From contig JAEWBU010000109.1 of NCBI GenBank assembly GCA_023390985.1, positions 1 through 9,936 on the forward strand: a stretch of 9,936 nt of DNA, given 5' to 3'. Shown in pieces: positions 7,200 to 9,936 of the stretch. Source of the stretch: Pseudomonadota bacterium. Lineage in GTDB: Bacteria; Pseudomonadota; Gammaproteobacteria; Burkholderiales; Burkholderiaceae_C. The notes under the pieces are model-generated. The model did not search any database. It saw only the letters and a list, made by a program, of their open reading frames with translations, and was not told the DNA's origin. Numbering within the stretch: position 1 is the stretch's first letter; the number at the start of each line of letters is the position of its first letter. The position numbers were made by a program, and so were the translations under genes.

Positions 7200-8821
7200 G
7201 GTGTGACCTTTCCTTCAGCCCCGTCGTCTCCGCGGAGGCGGGGACCCATTGCTTCCGATTGCGTTTCGCGAGGGCGGGAGCCCTGGATTCCCGCCTTCGC
7301 GGGAATGACGGTATTGGCGAGGCTCGCCCATGCGCGGATCACCGCATAGCTGCGCCACGGCTTCCAGGCCTGCGACGCCGCTTCGACCTCGCGCGCGGGC
7401 TGCTTCGATTGCTGCACGCCCAGCGCCTTCTGCAGCGCGACGTCGCCGGCCGGGAAGGCGTCGGGCCAGCGCAGCGCGCGCATCGCGATGTACTGCGCGG
7501 TCCAGTCGCCGATGCCGGGGAGCGCCTTGAGCGCTTCGACCGTCTCGCCCACCTGCGCGCCCGGATGCAGCTGCAGCCGGCCCTCCTGCACGGCGCGCGC
7601 CAGCGCCACGATGGCCGCCTGGCGTTGCCGCACGATGCCCAGCGTGCCGAGCGCATCGCCCTCGGCCCGGGCCAGCGCCTCGGGCGCGGGGAACAGGCGA
7701 TGCAGGTCGGCGTGCGGCGTCTCGATAGCCGCGCCGAAACGCTCCACGAGCCGATGCGCCAGCGTGCGGGCCGCCGCCACCGTGATCTGCTGGCCGAGGA
7801 CCGCGCGCACCGCAAGCTCCCAGCCGCCGAATGCGCCCGGCACCCGCAGCCCTTCGCAAGCGGGGAAGGCGTCCTGCAGCACGCCGTTGACGGCCAGCGG
7901 ATCGCAGTCCAGGTCGAACGCGGCGCGCACGCGGCGGATCACCTGCGGCAGGCCCTCGTGCAGCGACTCGCTCACGCGCAGCACGAGCTGGTGACGCGAT
8001 TCGTCGAAGCCAGCCTCGATCCATCCGGCGAGGCGGCGGCCGCCTGCGTTCAGTTCCAGCGTCCGAGCCAGCGTGCCCGTGGGCGCGACGTGTTCCATGC
8101 CGGCAATGGCCCGCTGGCGGAAAAACGTGAGCATCGCGGCCGTGTCGTAGGGCGGTCGGTAGCCGAGGCGAACCACCATGCCTTGCGGCGCATGCGCCGA
8201 GCCTTCGCGCCGCAGCTTGCCGGGCGACAGCCCGTAGTGCTGGAGGAAGGCCGCGTTGAAGCGGCGCAGGCTGCCGAAGCCGCTGGCCAGCGCCACCTGG
8301 GTCACGGGCAGGGCGGTGTCGGCCAGCAGTTGCTTGGCCGTGAGCAGGCGGCGCGTCTGCAGGTACTGCAGCGGCGACACGCCGAACTGCGCCTCGAAGA
8401 TGCGGCGCAGGTGGCGCTCGCTCACGCCCAGCCGCGCGGACAGGCGCTCGACCGAAGGCGTGCCGTCGTGCCAGGCCTCCGGCTCGTCGAGCATCCGGGC
8501 CGCCTGCCGCGCCAGGATGCTGCCGGCGTCCTGCATCGACCAGGCCTGCGCATCGGGCGCCAGTTCGGGCCGGCAGCGCAGGCAGGGACGGAAACCCGCC
8601 TTCTCGGCCTGCGCGGCGTGCGGGAAGAAGCGGCAGTTCTCGCGCCGCGGCGTGCGCACGCGGCAGACCGGGCGGCAGTAGATGCCGGTGGAGGTGACGC
8701 CGGTGAAGAAGCAGCCGTCGAAGCGCGCGTCGCGCGCCTTCAGCGCCAGGTAGCAGGCGTCGGGCTGCAGGGTGTCGGCGTCGGGCGGCATGGTGCTCAT
8801 CATAGGAGGGCGTCGCCGCAT
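7196..8821 (-). CDS. Ada-type regulator fused to AlkA-type 3-methyladenine DNA glycosylase
   Basis: The product is 541 residues in four parts. The Ada zinc domain (about 20-90) has Cys49, Cys53, Cys80 and Cys83 with the same spacing as E. coli Ada Cys38/42/69/72; Cys49 is the expected phosphotriester methyl acceptor. An AraC-type DNA-binding domain (about 122-205) has SVERLSARLGVSERHLRRIF and VTQVALASGFGSLRRFNAAF. An AlkA N-terminal domain follows (about 215-325). The HhH-GPD glycosylase has ALKALPGIGDWTAQY near 430-444 and the likely catalytic Asp460 in FPAGDVALQK. It would sense methylated DNA backbone, regulate transcription, and excise 3-methyladenine-type lesions. The C-terminal Ogt domain of E. 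coli Ada is absent; ogt follows as a separate gene. Residues from about 504 derive from a repeat element, so the ancestral end was probably near 502. Starts at 8803, 8800 or 8791 are also possible; 8821 has a weak GGAAA upstream. Confidence 0.93.
   Translation of the reverse strand: MRRRPPMMSTMPPDADTLQPDACYLALKARDARFDGCFFTGVTSTGIYCRPVCRVRTPRRENCRFFPHAAQAEKAGFRPCLRCRPELAPDAQAWSMQDAGSILARQAARMLDEPEAWHDGTPSVERLSARLGVSERHLRRIFEAQFGVSPLQYLQTRRLLTAKQLLADTALPVTQVALASGFGSLRRFNAAFLQHYGLSPGKLRREGSAHAPQGMVVRLGYRPPYDTAAMLTFFRQRAIAGMEHVAPTGTLARTLELNAGGRRLAGWIEAGFDESRHQLVLRVSESLHEGLPQVIRRVRAAFDLDCDPLAVNGVLQDAFPACEGLRVPGAFGGWELAVRAVLGQQITVAAARTLAHRLVERFGAAIETPHADLHRLFPAPEALARAEGDALGTLGIVRQRQAAIVALARAVQEGRLQLHPGAQVGETVEALKALPGIGDWTAQYIAMRALRWPDAFPAGDVALQKALGVQQSKQPAREVEAASQAWKPWRSYAVIRAWASLANTVIPAKAGIQGSRPRETQSEAMGPRLRGDDGAEGKVTP
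7221..7311. repeat. REPIN-like inverted pair of palindromic units inside the ada-alkA reading frame
   Basis: Two 28-base units, 7221-7248 and 7284-7311, lie in inverted orientation around a 35-base spacer. They agree at 22 of 28 positions and all six differences are transitions. Each unit is itself a hairpin: 7226-7233 with 7238-7245 (one G-T pair, GGAG loop) and 7287-7294 with 7299-7306 (perfect ATTCCCGC/GCGGGAAT, CTTC loop). This matches the architecture of REPINs, which are pairs of REP sequences in opposite orientation mobilised in trans by RAYT transposases. No RAYT gene is in the window. On the minus strand the units translate as TVIPAKAGIQ and MGPRLRGDDG, peptide tails widely seen where this repeat family enters reading frames. 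The element occupies the last coding part of ada-alkA, just before the ogt ribosome site. Confidence 0.88.
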
Positions 8822-8861
8822 GACTGGCCGTTTCCGGACATGTCCCTCGCGGCCCCTTCCC

Positions 8862-8867
8862 TACAAT
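8862..8867 (+). promoter_or_regulatory. Candidate -10 box for the phosphomannomutase gene
   Basis: TACAAT differs from the sigma-70 consensus TATAAT at one base and lies in the only gap between the two divergent genes. Transcription would start near 8874, giving a leader of about 33 bases. No good -35 hexamer is seen at 16-18 bases upstream, so this is the weaker half of the evidence. The leader is pyrimidine-rich (CCTTCCACCTCCTCATCC) and has no Shine-Dalgarno before the ATG at 8907. No clear promoter was found for ada-alkA on the other strand, and the E. coli Ada box was not seen. Confidence 0.5.
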
Positions 8868-8906
8868 CCGCCGTTTCACCCGAACCCTTCCACCTCCTCA
8901 TCCGTC

Positions 8907-9936
8907 ATGCAAGTTTCCGCTTCGATCTTCAAGGCCTACGACGTGCGCGGCATCGTGCCTTCCACCCTGACGGAAGAGGTGGCGCAGGCGCTCGGCCGCG
9001 CTTTCGGCGCCGCCGCCCGGGCCGAGGGGGAAACCACGGTCGCGGTGGGCCGCGACGGCCGCCTGTCGGGCCCCTCGCTCTCGGCCGCGCTGGTGCGCGG
9101 CCTGGTCGCCAGCGGCGTGGACGTGATCGACGTCGGCGTCGTCACCACGCCGATGCTGTATTTCGCCGCCAGCACGCTGTGCAACAGCGGCATCCAGGTC
9201 ACGGGCAGCCACAACCCCAAGGACTACAACGGCTTCAAGATGGTGCTGGCCGGCCGCGCGATCTACGGCGAGGAGATCCAGTCGCTGCGCCGCATGATGG
9301 AAGCGGAGAACTGGCCTGAAGCGACGCCCGGCCAGGTGCGCAACGTGAACGTCTTCGCGCCCTACCGCGACCGCATCGCGGGCGACATCAAGCTGGCCAG
9401 GCCCATGAAGATCGTGGTCGATTCCGGCAACGGCGTGGCCGGCGCCTCCGCCCCCGCGATCTACCGCGCGCTCGGCTGCGAGGTGATCGAGCTGTACAGC
9501 GAGGTCGACGGCAACTTCCCCAACCACCACCCGGACCCCAGCAAGCCGGAGAACCTGAAGGACCTGATCGCGGCGCTGCGCACCACCGGCGCCGAACTGG
9601 GCCTGGCCTTCGACGGCGACGGCGACCGGCTGGGCATCGTCACCAAGGACGGCAACAACATCTTCCCCGACCGCCAGCTGATGCTGTTCGCGCGCGACGT
9701 GCTGACGCGCGTGCCGGGCGGGACCATCCTGTTCGACGTCAAGTGCACCCAGCGCCTGGCGCCTGCCATCCGTGAAGCCGGCGGCCAGCCGCTGATGTTC
9801 AAGACCGGGCACTCGCTGATCAAGGCGAAGATGAAGGAAGTGGGCTCGCCGCTGGGCGGCGAGATGAGCGGCCACGTGTTCTTCAAGGAACGCTGGTTCG
9901 GCTTCGACGACGGCACCTACGCCGGCGCGCGCCTGC
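8907..9936 (+). CDS. algC: Phosphomannomutase/phosphoglucomutase, C-terminal end missing
   Basis: The frame is open from the ATG to the right edge (343 codons seen; family members are around 460). This alpha-D-phosphohexomutase interconverts mannose-6-P/mannose-1-P and glucose-6-P/glucose-1-P, feeding GDP-mannose and UDP-glucose synthesis. Visible features are the substrate-entry segment FKAYDVRG at 8-15, the phosphoserine loop VTGSHNPKDYNGFK at 98-111 with Ser101 as phosphate carrier, the magnesium loop FDGDGDRLGI at 235-244, and the sugar-binding loop GEMSGHVFFKE at 318-328. The TGSHNP and DYNGFK forms match the AlgC-type dual-specificity enzymes rather than E. coli CpsG; the symbol is given on that basis. 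The phosphate-binding domain 4 lies outside the window. It is transcribed away from ada-alkA, with a TACAAT box 40 bases upstream. It could serve the polysaccharide operon, but enzymes of this type also serve lipopolysaccharide and general metabolism. Confidence 0.95.
   Translation, partial: MQVSASIFKAYDVRGIVPSTLTEEVAQALGRAFGAAARAEGETTVAVGRDGRLSGPSLSAALVRGLVASGVDVIDVGVVTTPMLYFAASTLCNSGIQVTGSHNPKDYNGFKMVLAGRAIYGEEIQSLRRMMEAENWPEATPGQVRNVNVFAPYRDRIAGDIKLARPMKIVVDSGNGVAGASAPAIYRALGCEVIELYSEVDGNFPNHHPDPSKPENLKDLIAALRTTGAELGLAFDGDGDRLGIVTKDGNNIFPDRQLMLFARDVLTRVPGGTILFDVKCTQRLAPAIREAGGQPLMFKTGHSLIKAKMKEVGSPLGGEMSGHVFFKERWFGFDDGTYAGARL

Noticed and set aside
8836..8845. Perfect 10-base palindrome GGACATGTCC in the divergent promoter region
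   Set aside because: About ten such palindromes are expected by chance in 10 kb, and it does not resemble the known E. coli Ada box, so it is not called as an operator.
7259..9319. Plus-strand open frame of 686 codons across ada-alkA and into the mutase
   Set aside because: It lies antisense to the Ada-AlkA gene and then in another frame of the mutase. The sequence is low complexity and lacks any motif.
8898..9875. Minus-strand open frame of 325 codons opposite the mutase
   Set aside because: The plus strand encodes the full set of phosphohexomutase active-site loops in order. The antisense product is His/Ala/Gln-rich noise.

Overview
The window is about 70% GC, with codon use to match, and carries tightly packed genes with very short gaps. 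Together with the AlgC-type mutase, the Ada-AlkA fusion and a TACAAT -10 box, this suggests a Betaproteobacterium of the order Burkholderiales, probably Comamonadaceae-like (Ramlibacter/Variovorax type). That placement is inference from style and protein resemblance, not from a marker gene.

Positions 1-5548 (all minus strand, so read right to left) hold the upstream part of a surface or exopolysaccharide operon. In transcription order it contains: a small exported protein with a C-terminal membrane anchor; a Wzx-type flippase; a Wzy/O-antigen-ligase-type membrane protein; two family 2 glycosyltransferases; and the first 89 codons of a probable family 4 glycosyltransferase that runs off the left edge. 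All five junctions can be read as the same 4-base ATGA stop/start overlap, which points to one co-transcribed and translationally coupled unit. The two GT2 enzymes and the GT4 enzyme would build a lipid-linked repeat unit, Wzx would flip it, and the Wzy-like protein would polymerise or ligate it in the periplasm.

Positions 5549-5716 form a short spacer with a strong imperfect hairpin (5657-5697). No convincing promoter was seen for the polysaccharide operon.

Positions 5717-8821 (minus strand) hold an alkylation-repair pair followed by an EamA/DMT transporter. The first gene, an Ada-N/AraC/AlkA fusion, overlaps ogt by ATGA; the transporter follows ogt after a 79-base gap. The most unusual point is a REPIN-like element at 7221-7311, two inverted 28-base palindromic units. 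It lies inside the open reading frame of the ada-alkA gene and is translated as a roughly 38-residue C-terminal tail carrying the VIPAKAGIQ and LRGDDG signatures.

Positions 8822-8906 are a divergent intergenic region with a TACAAT -10 box. From 8907 to the right edge runs a plus-strand phosphomannomutase/phosphoglucomutase of AlgC type, cut off at residue 343. It would supply mannose-1-P or glucose-1-P for sugar nucleotides, and so is a plausible functional partner of the polysaccharide genes. I found no tRNA, rRNA, CRISPR array or insertion-sequence transposase. No new multi-gene system is evident. The best leads are the translated repeat element and the unrecognised small membrane-anchored protein at the head of the polysaccharide operon.
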